DNA of 41,586 bases from positions 1-41,586 of the forward strand of contig JAJTHV010000041.1 of NCBI GenBank assembly GCA_021300095.1, given 5' to 3'. The number at the start of each line of letters is the position of its first letter. The first letter of the stretch is position 1. The position numbers were made by a program, and so were the translations under genes. Below are positions 34,836-41,586 of the stretch, in pieces. The notes under the pieces are model-generated. The model was not told where the DNA came from. It saw only the letters and a list, made by a program, of their open reading frames with translations, and did not search any database. The stretch comes from Flammeovirgaceae bacterium (GTDB lineage Bacteria; Bacteroidota; Bacteroidia; Cytophagales; Cyclobacteriaceae).

Positions 34836-35549
34836 TTATCGAATAATGCGTCCGGACTTCACAACAATCTCAGAACCCTCTGCCAGAAAAACAGATTTAG
34901 GTTTTTCATTTTTCAGAAAAGCAAAATCATTGCCATACACATCTCCAAAATCGACATCAATTTGTGAATCGATGGCCTGATAGACTTGCCATGTAGGATG
35001 CTCAACTCCGTATTCTGATGTTTTTGTTGGAGAAAGTTGCGTGTAACCCCAATAGTGCTCGGTAATAAATTCTTCTTCTGAATCCTTCTGCACTAAAGCA
35101 CTTTTGCTCTCAGCTGTAACCTTAAATGAGTTCCACGACTTCTTCTTCCACGCATACTCAACTACCAATCGATCTTCAGTTGTTGTCCATGAATGGCGCA
35201 TGGGCATCGTTTCATATTTTTCTCTATAAACCGTATTCGCAATAAAGGTCAGCGCTGGCTTTGGGACAATCTCTTTGATAAACACAACACCACGTTTCCA
35301 TTCACCATCATCCAGATAGCGAACATAAAATCGAAGGTTTACTTCTTCAAAATTTGAGTGAAATGGAATCTTAAATCCGAGCAGGCGCGTATTCAGAAAC
35401 ATGAAGCCAACCAAACTGACATAGCAAGTGTTATTCCACAAATCAATTTCAGTCTTGTACGGCAAATACTTTTTTAAAAGAGATGGATCGATCGCATAGT
35501 TCGCCATGGCCAACTTACGCCACTCTGCATCTAAAAAAGTCCTTGCCAT
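34836..35549 (-). CDS. DUF2071 (YqjF-like) family protein
   Basis: 237 residues starting MARTFLDAEWRKLAMANYAIDP; the DUF2071 signature is seen in DLWNNTCYVSLVGFMFLNTRLLG, FEEVNLRFYVRY and GVVFIKEIVPK, and it has no signal peptide. Biochemical function unknown. Eight bases after paaN in the same direction. Confidence 0.85.
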   Translation of the reverse strand: MARTFLDAEWRKLAMANYAIDPSLLKKYLPYKTEIDLWNNTCYVSLVGFMFLNTRLLGFKIPFHSNFEEVNLRFYVRYLDDGEWKRGVVFIKEIVPKPALTFIANTVYREKYETMPMRHSWTTTEDRLVVEYAWKKKSWNSFKVTAESKSALVQKDSEEEFITEHYWGYTQLSPTKTSEYGVEHPTWQVYQAIDSQIDVDFGDVYGNDFAFLKNEKPKSVFLAEGSEIVVKSGRIIR

Positions 35550-35557
35550 ACTCTGTG

Positions 35558-37228
35558 TTATTTCACCGGTTCACGATGACCAACCCATGTAAATCGTTTC
35601 GTTACATATTCGGGATTGGTGAATGATGCATTGCCGGAAGGATTACCACCCGTGACATGAAAATCAGAGAAGGCTGCATTTTGATTCATGTAAATGCCTC
35701 CCACCAAATTAAAGGATACAGGAGTTGCTGCCAACGCCATTTCATCTGCAATCTTTTCGCGAACAGTTGAGTCGGTGGTGTATGCACCGCACGAGATCGC
35801 TCCGTGTTGCTGTGCGAGCGATTGTGCCAACGCAATGGACTCATCTGTATTTTTTGTTTTGATGAGAAGCGCGATCGGCCCAAACAATTCTTTACCAAAA
35901 ATATCTTTCTTGCTGCCGTCTACTTCAATTACCACCGGAGTTGCTACACGTGCATTTTTAAATTGCGGATTTTCGAATGTGCGCGACTTCAACCAAACTT
36001 TGCCATCGATTTTTTCAGCATCGATTACGCGTGTGCTGGTATTTTTGTTTTGCACGGCACCTAACACAAATGGTCCGGCTTTTGGGTTGTCGATCAAGCC
36101 ATTGATGTTTGCCACAAACTTTTCTGCGAACTCATCAAATGAAACGGAGCCAGTTGGTGTTTTGATTCCACCAGCCGGGATGTAGAAGTTTTGCGGAGCG
36201 GTACACATTTGGCCGCTGTATAAATTGACTGAGAAAGCAAGATTCGCTGCTACCTTGTCTACATCTTCTACTGAATCTAAGATGACAGAGTTCACGCCTG
36301 TCTTCTCAGTGAAAACGGCTTTGCCGGGAAGTGCTTCTAAATAAGAACCAAATGCAGAATTACCGGTGAAGTCAATCAGCTTTACGCTAGGATGTTCAGC
36401 CAATTCTTTGGTGATCATTTTATCAAATGTGTCTGCGGCCAACTGGCAGGTATTGGGATCCAGATTGTTTTCCTGTAACACCTTTTGAATCTCTGCCACA
36501 AAGATGGCGATCGGCAGAATCGCACCTGGATGTGGTTTAACAATCACAGAATTGCCGGTGATTAAACTTCCGTAGATGCCGGTAACGGAATTCCACGTAG
36601 GGAAAGTTGAGCAACCGATCACAACCGAAATACCTTTTGGTACTGCACGCCACTCTTTGTTCAGTTGCAAATTGAATTTACCCATCGGCTTTTCCCAGAT
36701 CGCGCTGGATGGAAAGCGATTCAATTCTTCATACCCCGCAGCGATTGCTTCCAGCGCACGATCGGCTGCATGGGGGCCGGATGCCTGAAAGGCCATCATG
36801 TATCCCTGACCAGTGGTGTGCATAGTTGCATACGCAATTTCAAAGAAGCGGGCTTTCACACGCTCCAATGATTCCATCAAAATTCCGGCACGATCTTGCG
36901 CGGAAACTTTTCGCCATTGATGAAATGAATTTTGTGCGCGATCGATCAATGTGTTGGTTGAGAAAATAGGGTACGTAATTTTTAACTCTTCCTGCAAATA
37001 CGGAGATTCTTCCAGCCCGGCCCATCCTTCGGGATTGGCTTGCAACAATTCTTCAAATTTTTTGCCCAATGTATGTTTGAACTTGACTTGCCCATCGGCA
37101 TCGGCTGTCTCGCCATACACTGCGGGTGCGGGGTGTTCAACAAATGCAGCATAAAAGGTGCGTGCATGCAAAGCATTGATCGCTTTGGTGATAGTAGGTT
37201 GATGTTTTTCGAATAATGTCATAGTCAA
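35558..37228 (-). CDS. paaN: PaaN-type aldehyde dehydrogenase family protein
   Basis: 556 residues, the length of the stand-alone PaaN group. Aldehyde dehydrogenase fold with catalytic Cys in the GQMCTAPQNF block, substrate-pocket VIGCSTFPTWNSV and the C-terminal SGGNPSGN-like stretch VTGGNPSGNASFTNPE. The family is linked to phenylacetate degradation, where it is thought to oxidise the ring-opened semialdehyde, but no paaABCDE, paaK or paaG/J genes are here. It has no MaoC hydratase domain. It begins three bases after the DUF4197 gene. Alternatively it is a generic semialdehyde dehydrogenase. Confidence 0.85.
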   Translation of the reverse strand: MTMTLFEKHQPTITKAINALHARTFYAAFVEHPAPAVYGETADADGQVKFKHTLGKKFEELLQANPEGWAGLEESPYLQEELKITYPIFSTNTLIDRAQNSFHQWRKVSAQDRAGILMESLERVKARFFEIAYATMHTTGQGYMMAFQASGPHAADRALEAIAAGYEELNRFPSSAIWEKPMGKFNLQLNKEWRAVPKGISVVIGCSTFPTWNSVTGIYGSLITGNSVIVKPHPGAILPIAIFVAEIQKVLQENNLDPNTCQLAADTFDKMITKELAEHPSVKLIDFTGNSAFGSYLEALPGKAVFTEKTGVNSVILDSVEDVDKVAANLAFSVNLYSGQMCTAPQNFYIPAGGIKTPTGSVSFDEFAEKFVANINGLIDNPKAGPFVLGAVQNKNTSTRVIDAEKIDGKVWLKSRTFENPQFKNARVATPVVIEVDGSKKDIFGKELFGPIALLIKTKNTDESIALAQSLAQQHGAISCGAYTTDSTVREKIADEMALAATPVSFNLVGGIYMNQNAAFSDFHVTGGNPSGNASFTNPEYVTKRFTWVGHREPVK

Positions 37229-37231
37229 TTG

Positions 37232-37945
37232 TTATTTGGAACCAAATACCTTCTTCAACAAATCACTGGTGCGGGCAGCCGGATCTTGGCGGATGCTCTT
37301 TTCTTCTTTGGCAATCATGGTGAATAATCCCTGAATGGCCATATCGGTGGCGTAGTCGTTCAGGTTGGGATTTACTTTGGTGATGAAGGGAATACGGTTG
37401 TACTGATTAACCAAATCGCCATAGTATTTGGTGGCTTGCACTTTATCTAAGGATGCTTGCACAATGGGTTTAAATTTTTCTTTCAATTGTGCCGTGGTTG
37501 TCTTTTTAAGATACTGAGTAGCGGCATCGGGTTGGCCTTTTAATATGGCAAACGCATCATCGATCGTCATTTGTTTGATGGCGGCAAGAAAAATGGGCTT
37601 CGCTTCTTTCGCGGCTTCTTCGGCACCTCGATTTAAGGTAACTACAAATTTATCGACTTCTTTGCCCATGCCCAAAGCACGCAGCTTGGTTTCTACCATT
37701 TTCACATCTTGCGGAAAAGGAATTTTAATTTCAGGGTTTTTGTAATAGCCATCTAATTTAGAGATCAGATCGGTGCCTTTACTGACGCCATTGACCAATG
37801 CTTCTTTTAATCCATTGGTGACTTCAACGGTGGTGAGTGGCTTGCCTGTGCTTAATGCCTTTTTGGCATCGTTCAAAACTTTATCCAGCTGCGCAAACGA
37901 ACTGCTGCCAAAAAGCATGAGAAAGATGAAAATGTATTTTGTCAT
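37232..37945 (-). CDS. DUF4197 family secreted protein
   Basis: 237 residues with a signal peptide (MTKYIFIFLMLFGSSSFAQ). The helical family signature is visible: TTVEVTNGLKEALVNGVSKGTDLISKLDGYYKNPEIKIPFP, TIDDAFAILKGQPDAATQYLKK and DPAARTSDLLKKVFGSK. Function unknown; found in many Gram-negative bacteria. First gene of the operon that continues with paaN. Upstream is a gap of 253 bases holding repeat copy B. Confidence 0.88.
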   Translation of the reverse strand: MTKYIFIFLMLFGSSSFAQLDKVLNDAKKALSTGKPLTTVEVTNGLKEALVNGVSKGTDLISKLDGYYKNPEIKIPFPQDVKMVETKLRALGMGKEVDKFVVTLNRGAEEAAKEAKPIFLAAIKQMTIDDAFAILKGQPDAATQYLKKTTTAQLKEKFKPIVQASLDKVQATKYYGDLVNQYNRIPFITKVNPNLNDYATDMAIQGLFTMIAKEEKSIRQDPAARTSDLLKKVFGSK

Positions 37946-38070
37946 AAGTATAATATTCGTTTACGAAGGTACGGAATCAAAACTTAAACGCGGTGAAATA
38001 GTTATTCATATAGGCTGTACAAAATTTGATGCGAAGTAAAACATCTTTCGGTTCGCATTCATGGGGTGCG

Positions 38071-38193
38071 GGCATCGGCTAGGGATGGCAGTGGAAAGCC
38101 ACGCTGGCACAAAATTTAAATATTGGCTGACGCGTGTTGCGTGGCTTGAAGCGAACAGCCCGGTGCCCCCTGCGCCTCGCGGGGCAAGCCGCA
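38071..38193 (-). repeat. dispersed hairpin-rich repeat, copy B
   Basis: Reverse-strand copy of the element at 10719-10845 (123 versus 127 bases). On the minus strand TGCCCC (38186-38181) pairs with GGGGCA (38169-38164) around GCG-AGG-CGC, so the hairpin seen in copy A is kept while its spacing changes. Located between the flavoprotein and DUF4197 genes. The rest of the 37946-38198 gap shows nothing else. Confidence 0.75.
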
Positions 38194-38198
38194 AAAAA

Positions 38199-39461
38199 TT
38201 AAACTAACGTTTCGCGGGTAATCTCGCTCGTGTTTTTGCAACCTGCCAAACCCATTGTTAAATCAAAGTCGGCCAGAAAATTGCGAAGCACTTCTTTCAC
38301 GCCTTCTTCGCCTGCGAGTGTGAGGCCATAGACGTACGGGCGACCAATACACACGGCTGTTGCGCCCAGTGCAAGGGCTTTGAAAGCATCGGCACCACCG
38401 CGCACACCGCTATCAATCAAAATCGGAATCTGACCTGCCACTGCTTCTGCAATTTTGGGCAGCGCTTCGAACGTGCTGATCGAACCATCGACCTGCCGAC
38501 CACCATGATTGGAAATGATGATACCATCGATGCCGTGATCAATGGCGAGGCGCGCATCATCGGGATGCAAAATTCCTTTCAGCAAAATGGGCAGCTTGGT
38601 ATGCTGACGCAAAAATTTCAGGTCGTCCCATGTGAGAGCAGGATTGGAATAAATGCTGACAAACTTTTGCACAGCCTTAATGGGTCGTTTCGATTTTAAC
38701 TTTGAAAAGAATCCGTTGCCGGGATAATTTTTTGTCATGGTGATGAGTCCGCTGAGCAATTGATACGTGAGTTGTTGTTTGGCTTCGGGCTCAGCTTCGT
38801 CCATCAATTTTTGAAACACCGGATCGGACGTGTATTGTGCAATGCCGCGACCTTCCATGAAAGGCAGGTAGGCCATGTCGAGATCACGCGTGCGCCACCC
38901 TAGCATAGTAGTATCGAGTGTGACGGCAATGGCTGAACAGTCGCAACGCTCGGCACGTTGCACAAAGCTGGCAACGAGGTCGCGTGACTTGCTCCAATAC
39001 AATTGAAACCAGCGCGGGCTGTTGCCCATGGCTTCGGCTACTTGCTCCATCGGGCGCGATGATTGATTGGAAAAGATGTAGGGAATGTTCAATGAGGCTG
39101 CTGCTTTGCCAACGGCAACATCGGCTTGCGGATGAACCATTTCTAATACTCCAATGGGCGAAAGAAAAAAGGGCGATGGATATTTTTGTCCGAATAGTTG
39201 AATGCTGGTGTCGCGCTCGCTCACATTACGCAACATGCGCGGAATGATTTTGTATTTCTCGAAAGAGGCTCGGTTAGCTCGAATGGTTGACTCTAACCCC
39301 GCACCACCTACGATGTACGCTTTTGCCTGCGTGCTCATTTTAGCAGCGGCAGCTTCTTCTAACTTGATAGGATCAATCGGCACGATGGGCAAGCGACCGG
39401 CAAACCCGTTGGTATAAATTTCACGCTGACGATTGGCTCCGGAAGTGGAAGAGGCGATCAT
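38199..39461 (-). CDS. FMN-dependent alpha-hydroxy-acid oxidase, lactate 2-monooxygenase-like
   Basis: 420 residues of the lactate/glycolate oxidase TIM-barrel family. FMN and active-site motifs: SPIGVLEMVHP, QLYWSKSRD, LLKGILHPDDA, the catalytic His in IISNHGGRQVDG, and DSGVRGGADAFKALALGA. A long loop after the fifth strand (about DMAYLPFMEGRG through NPALTWDDL) resembles the insertion in lactate 2-monooxygenase rather than the shorter oxidases, which would give acetate, CO2 and water from lactate. The substrate is not proven. No signal peptide. Confidence 0.85.
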   Translation of the reverse strand: MIASSTSGANRQREIYTNGFAGRLPIVPIDPIKLEEAAAAKMSTQAKAYIVGGAGLESTIRANRASFEKYKIIPRMLRNVSERDTSIQLFGQKYPSPFFLSPIGVLEMVHPQADVAVGKAAASLNIPYIFSNQSSRPMEQVAEAMGNSPRWFQLYWSKSRDLVASFVQRAERCDCSAIAVTLDTTMLGWRTRDLDMAYLPFMEGRGIAQYTSDPVFQKLMDEAEPEAKQQLTYQLLSGLITMTKNYPGNGFFSKLKSKRPIKAVQKFVSIYSNPALTWDDLKFLRQHTKLPILLKGILHPDDARLAIDHGIDGIIISNHGGRQVDGSISTFEALPKIAEAVAGQIPILIDSGVRGGADAFKALALGATAVCIGRPYVYGLTLAGEEGVKEVLRNFLADFDLTMGLAGCKNTSEITRETLV

Positions 39462-39508
39462 GGTGTAAGATTAGATGTGAGACTTGAGATATGAGATTGG
39501 TGATTTGG

Positions 39509-39961
39509 TTATACTTTATTTTTCGTGTCGATGAGAATGGTAACAGGGCCATTGTTAACCAGCGCTATTTTCATGTCAGCACCGAACTCGCCCGTCTGCA
39601 CGTTTTTACCTAACTCTTTACCGAGAGCAGCAATCACTTTTTCGTAGAGCGGAATGGCTACGGGTGGCTTGGCGGCTTTGATATAGCTGGGGCGCATTCC
39701 TTTTTTGGTGCTCGCGTGCAAAGTAAACTGACTGACCAGCAAAATATCTCCACCATCGTCTTTTACGCTCACATTCATCACACCTTCGGCATCGTCAAAA
39801 ATGCGCAGGCCCACGAGTTTCCCACTAAGCCATTCAATGTCTTCATCGTTGTCGGCATCTTCGATACCGATCAATATGAGAAGTCCTTTGCCAATTTGCG
39901 ATTTGATGACGCCATTGATGGTGACGCTGGCTTCGGTGACACGTTGAACGACTGCGATCAT
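39509..39961 (-). CDS. dtd: D-aminoacyl-tRNA deacylase
   Basis: 150 residues beginning MIAVVQRVTEASV, with LLVSQFTLHASTKKGMRPSY (the SQFTL motif) and NNGPVTILID, the NGPVT signature that forms the cross-subunit active site. It removes D-amino acids (and Gly from tRNA-Ala) from mischarged tRNA. Three bases after the NAD(P)-binding protein gene, and so probably co-transcribed with it. Confidence 0.96.
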   Translation of the reverse strand: MIAVVQRVTEASVTINGVIKSQIGKGLLILIGIEDADNDEDIEWLSGKLVGLRIFDDAEGVMNVSVKDDGGDILLVSQFTLHASTKKGMRPSYIKAAKPPVAIPLYEKVIAALGKELGKNVQTGEFGADMKIALVNNGPVTILIDTKNKV

Positions 39962-39964
39962 ATT

Positions 39965-40609
39965 TTAATAAGCTTGCATTTCAATGGATGAATGGATGTG
40001 TTGACCGGGAGTCGTTTGTTGAGCATAAGCCACCAAGGCACGCGCTACTTTTATGGACTCGATGGACGCATATTTTTTCGGAATCAAGAATCCGAAAATT
40101 TTGTAGAAAGTCTGCGCGGCTTCTTCTCCCGTCCGTTGCTCCTGCCGTGGGCCGGTGAGCAAAGAGGGTTGCAAAATATGGTAGCTGTCGAAACCAATTT
40201 TACTGATGGCTTCTTCGACTTCACCTTTCACCTGATTGTAAAAAATGGAAGAGTTTTTATTGGCGCCTAACGCAGAGATCAGTAAATATTTAGTCGCTCC
40301 GTTTTGTTTGGCGGCTTGTGCCAATGCGAGTGGTGCATCGTAGTCTACTGCACGAAAGGCTTCTTTGGTTTTGGCTTTGCGCATGGTGGTGCCCAGGCAA
40401 CAGAAAACATCATCGGCTTTCACGGTTTGTAATGCCGCGGGTATAGCACTCAACTCGCAAACAATATTATTTAGTTTGGGATGCGCGATGGCTAAAGGCT
40501 TTCGGCTGATGGCCACTACGGATGAATAGGCATCGTTCTTCAGCAATAGGTCTAAGAGTTGGCTGCCAATCAATCCGGTAGTGCCGGCCACTAATGCTAC
40601 TTTGCCCAT
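39965..40609 (-). CDS. NAD(P)-binding Rossmann-fold oxidoreductase (HTATIP2-like)
   Basis: 214 residues with the N-terminal dinucleotide site VAGTTGLIGSQLLDLLL, CLGTTMRKAKTKEAF, LLISALGANKNSS and a Tyr/Lys pair (IFYNQVKGEVEE) in the usual place of atypical SDRs. Resembles the human HTATIP2/bacterial YbjT-like proteins, which have no firmly known substrate. It is encoded one base after a membrane-anchored protein gene and three before dtd. Confidence 0.88.
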   Translation of the reverse strand: MGKVALVAGTTGLIGSQLLDLLLKNDAYSSVVAISRKPLAIAHPKLNNIVCELSAIPAALQTVKADDVFCCLGTTMRKAKTKEAFRAVDYDAPLALAQAAKQNGATKYLLISALGANKNSSIFYNQVKGEVEEAISKIGFDSYHILQPSLLTGPRQEQRTGEEAAQTFYKIFGFLIPKKYASIESIKVARALVAYAQQTTPGQHIHSSIEMQAY

Positions 40610-40610
40610 G

Positions 40611-41132
40611 TTAGAATATCTGTTGAATTTCTTTCTTCAACTCCGATAATGAATGGTTGATCAAATCTACTTTCCGGTCTATCGACATTTGAAAAACTTG
40701 CTTGGCCAGATCGATGCTGGATGCATTGGCAGGCATTTGACCGGCTGCTTCGTTGATCAAAATGATAAGATCTTCTTTAGCATTTTTGATTTGATTCCAC
40801 ACCTCTTCGCTCATGTACACTTGTTGCGATACGTTGTGGTTATACTCGTTGCGCACTTCGTCTAACAATATTTTTTGAAAGTCGCGGGCCGAAAGGCCGG
40901 GGTTATTGAGTCGGATGAGCAGGTTTTGTGGCGAGATTCGTTCTAAAAACAAAACCATTCGCTCGTAGGCTTGCATCCGTACAGGTAAAATGGTTTCAAT
41001 GCTGCGGCCGCGTACTTCCAGCTTCTTCAAGTCAATTTCGCGCTGAATGAATGACCGCACCATCAGGTAAACGGCATAGAGCACAATCGCTGCCGGAATC
41101 AATAACTTTCCAAATTCGAGTAAGGCATTCAT
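40611..41132 (-). CDS. membrane-anchored protein of unknown function (DUF7935-like)
   Basis: 173 residues with one N-terminal transmembrane segment (about 8-28, LLIPAAIVLYAVYLMVRSF) and a long cytoplasmic helical part rich in Glu, Arg and Lys, including LLIRLNNPGLSARDFQKILLDEVRNEYNHNVSQQVYMSEE. Bacteroidota genomes carry this protein often; I cannot assign a function. First gene of the three-gene operon with the oxidoreductase and dtd. Divergent from the small acidic gene after 66 bases. Confidence 0.7.
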   Translation of the reverse strand: MNALLEFGKLLIPAAIVLYAVYLMVRSFIQREIDLKKLEVRGRSIETILPVRMQAYERMVLFLERISPQNLLIRLNNPGLSARDFQKILLDEVRNEYNHNVSQQVYMSEEVWNQIKNAKEDLIILINEAAGQMPANASSIDLAKQVFQMSIDRKVDLINHSLSELKKEIQQIF

Positions 41133-41198
41133 AGGAATTTTTTAATGGTCTATTATGTTCGAAATTTAGGTAATTTTATAGGAACAAATTGGTTTGTT

Positions 41199-41402
41199 AT
41201 GAATACGGAAAAATTAAAGGAATATCTGCATCAGATAGCTGATAATGTGAATAAGGATACACGCCTAGATGATATTTATGATCAACTGGCTCTGCTGGAA
41301 GATATTGACGAATCGGAAGAAGAGGAAAAAGCAGGTAAAGTAATCGCACAAGAAGAAGTGATTTTGCGGGCTAAAGAATGGTTAACATGTTCGACAACGT
41401 AA
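41199..41402 (+). CDS. small acidic protein
   Basis: 67 residues from ATG 41199, helical and strongly acidic (DIDESEEEEKAG), with no signal peptide. The reading frame overlaps the HesB/IscA-type gene by 16 bases, so translation may be coupled. It resembles short RelB-like antitoxin or accessory proteins, but no toxin is next to it and I make no assignment. The longer frame from 41145 starts in non-coding DNA and is rejected. Confidence 0.55.
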   Translation: MNTEKLKEYLHQIADNVNKDTRLDDIYDQLALLEDIDESEEEEKAGKVIAQEEVILRAKEWLTCSTT

Positions 41403-41586
41403 AACCCATTGGAATTAGTGCCCGTGCAGCAGCCGAGGTAAAAAAGATCATGCAAACCAAAAATATTCCGGCTGACTATGGCCTGCGACTTGGAATCAAA
41501 GGCGGTGGATGCGGAGGCGTTGCACTCATGATTGGCTTCGACAAGCAAAAGCCCACAGACTTAGCTTATGAAGTAGACGGCATTCC
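41387..41586 (+). CDS. iron-sulfur cluster assembly protein, IscA/HesB family (partial)
   Basis: 66 codons are visible from ATG 41387; the gene runs off the window. The start (FDNVKPIGISARAAAEVKKIM) and the GLRLGIKGGGCGGVALMIGFD block, with the first conserved Cys42, match the A-type Fe-S carrier family. The two C-terminal cysteines would be beyond the window end. Overlaps the small acidic gene by 16 bases. Confidence 0.85.
   Translation, partial: MFDNVKPIGISARAAAEVKKIMQTKNIPADYGLRLGIKGGGCGGVALMIGFDKQKPTDLAYEVDGI

Noticed and set aside
38006-38194. 62-residue minus-strand ORF between the flavoprotein and DUF4197 genes
   Set aside because: It is made mostly of the hairpin-rich repeat (copy B); the equivalent stretch of copy A reads in a different frame, so it is not a gene.

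Overview
The window reads as a chromosomal segment of a Bacteroidota bacterium, most likely order Cytophagales. The reasons are a giant secreted protein ending in a type IX secretion (T9SS) C-terminal sorting domain, Bacteroidota-specific families (DUF6268, PaaN, SbsA-like and MBG-like adhesin modules), start regions without Shine-Dalgarno motifs, and promoter-like TAnnTTTG boxes. No rRNA, tRNA, CRISPR array, integrase or transposase was seen. Gene density is high and no gene-free stretch exceeds about 255 bases.

Layout. 1-2317 (-): 5' part of a BNR/sortilin-like secreted protein. 2517-5886 (-): a three-gene operon of circularly permuted ATP-grasp, alpha-E protein and transglutaminase, a widely conserved but biochemically obscure peptide-ligase/peptidase module. 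6051-8569 (-): a PAP2/vanadium-haloperoxidase-like lipoprotein with an outer-membrane barrel protein, ending at a good intrinsic terminator. 8693-10652 (-): a LolC/E-like ABC permease and a membrane-anchored partner. 10690-19145 (+): a long co-directional run: NamZ-type muramidase, GH5 glycosylceramidase-like enzyme, endonuclease III, a palindrome-flanked AAA ATPase (DUF4143), Fmt, FolA, a small membrane protein, an SDR and MsrB. 19222-22324 (+): DUF2147, a DUF6268 barrel and a GH32 fructan hydrolase lipoprotein. 22373-22819 (-): small lipoprotein. 22892-29998 (-): a 2,368-residue modular T9SS cargo protein. 30179-32775 (-): a TPR histidine kinase and a NarL-type regulator. 32878-37945 (-): membrane protein, M23 peptidase, alpha/beta hydrolase, DUF2071, PaaN and DUF4197. 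38199-41132 (-): lactate-monooxygenase-like flavoprotein, Dtd, NAD(P)-binding protein and a membrane-anchored protein. 41199-41586 (+): small acidic protein overlapping an IscA/HesB-type gene cut by the window end.

The most unusual structure is at 14780-16045. A single AAA+ ATPase gene that also carries an intact PD-(D/E)XK nuclease signature is bracketed by two identical 42-base sequences, each a perfect palindrome with one central base. It sits between two housekeeping genes (nth and fmt), and the upstream palindrome appears to supply the -33 box of the ATPase promoter. This looks like a compact self-contained cassette, perhaps mobile. A second non-obvious element is a hairpin-rich repeat of about 125 bp present in two inverted copies (10719-10845 and 38071-38193). 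One copy lies in the start region of namZ and seems to have disturbed its start codon.

Most other genes are ordinary housekeeping or envelope functions: protein and cofactor metabolism (Fmt, FolA, MsrB, Dtd, IscA), peptidoglycan turnover (NamZ, M23) and secreted or outer-membrane proteins.
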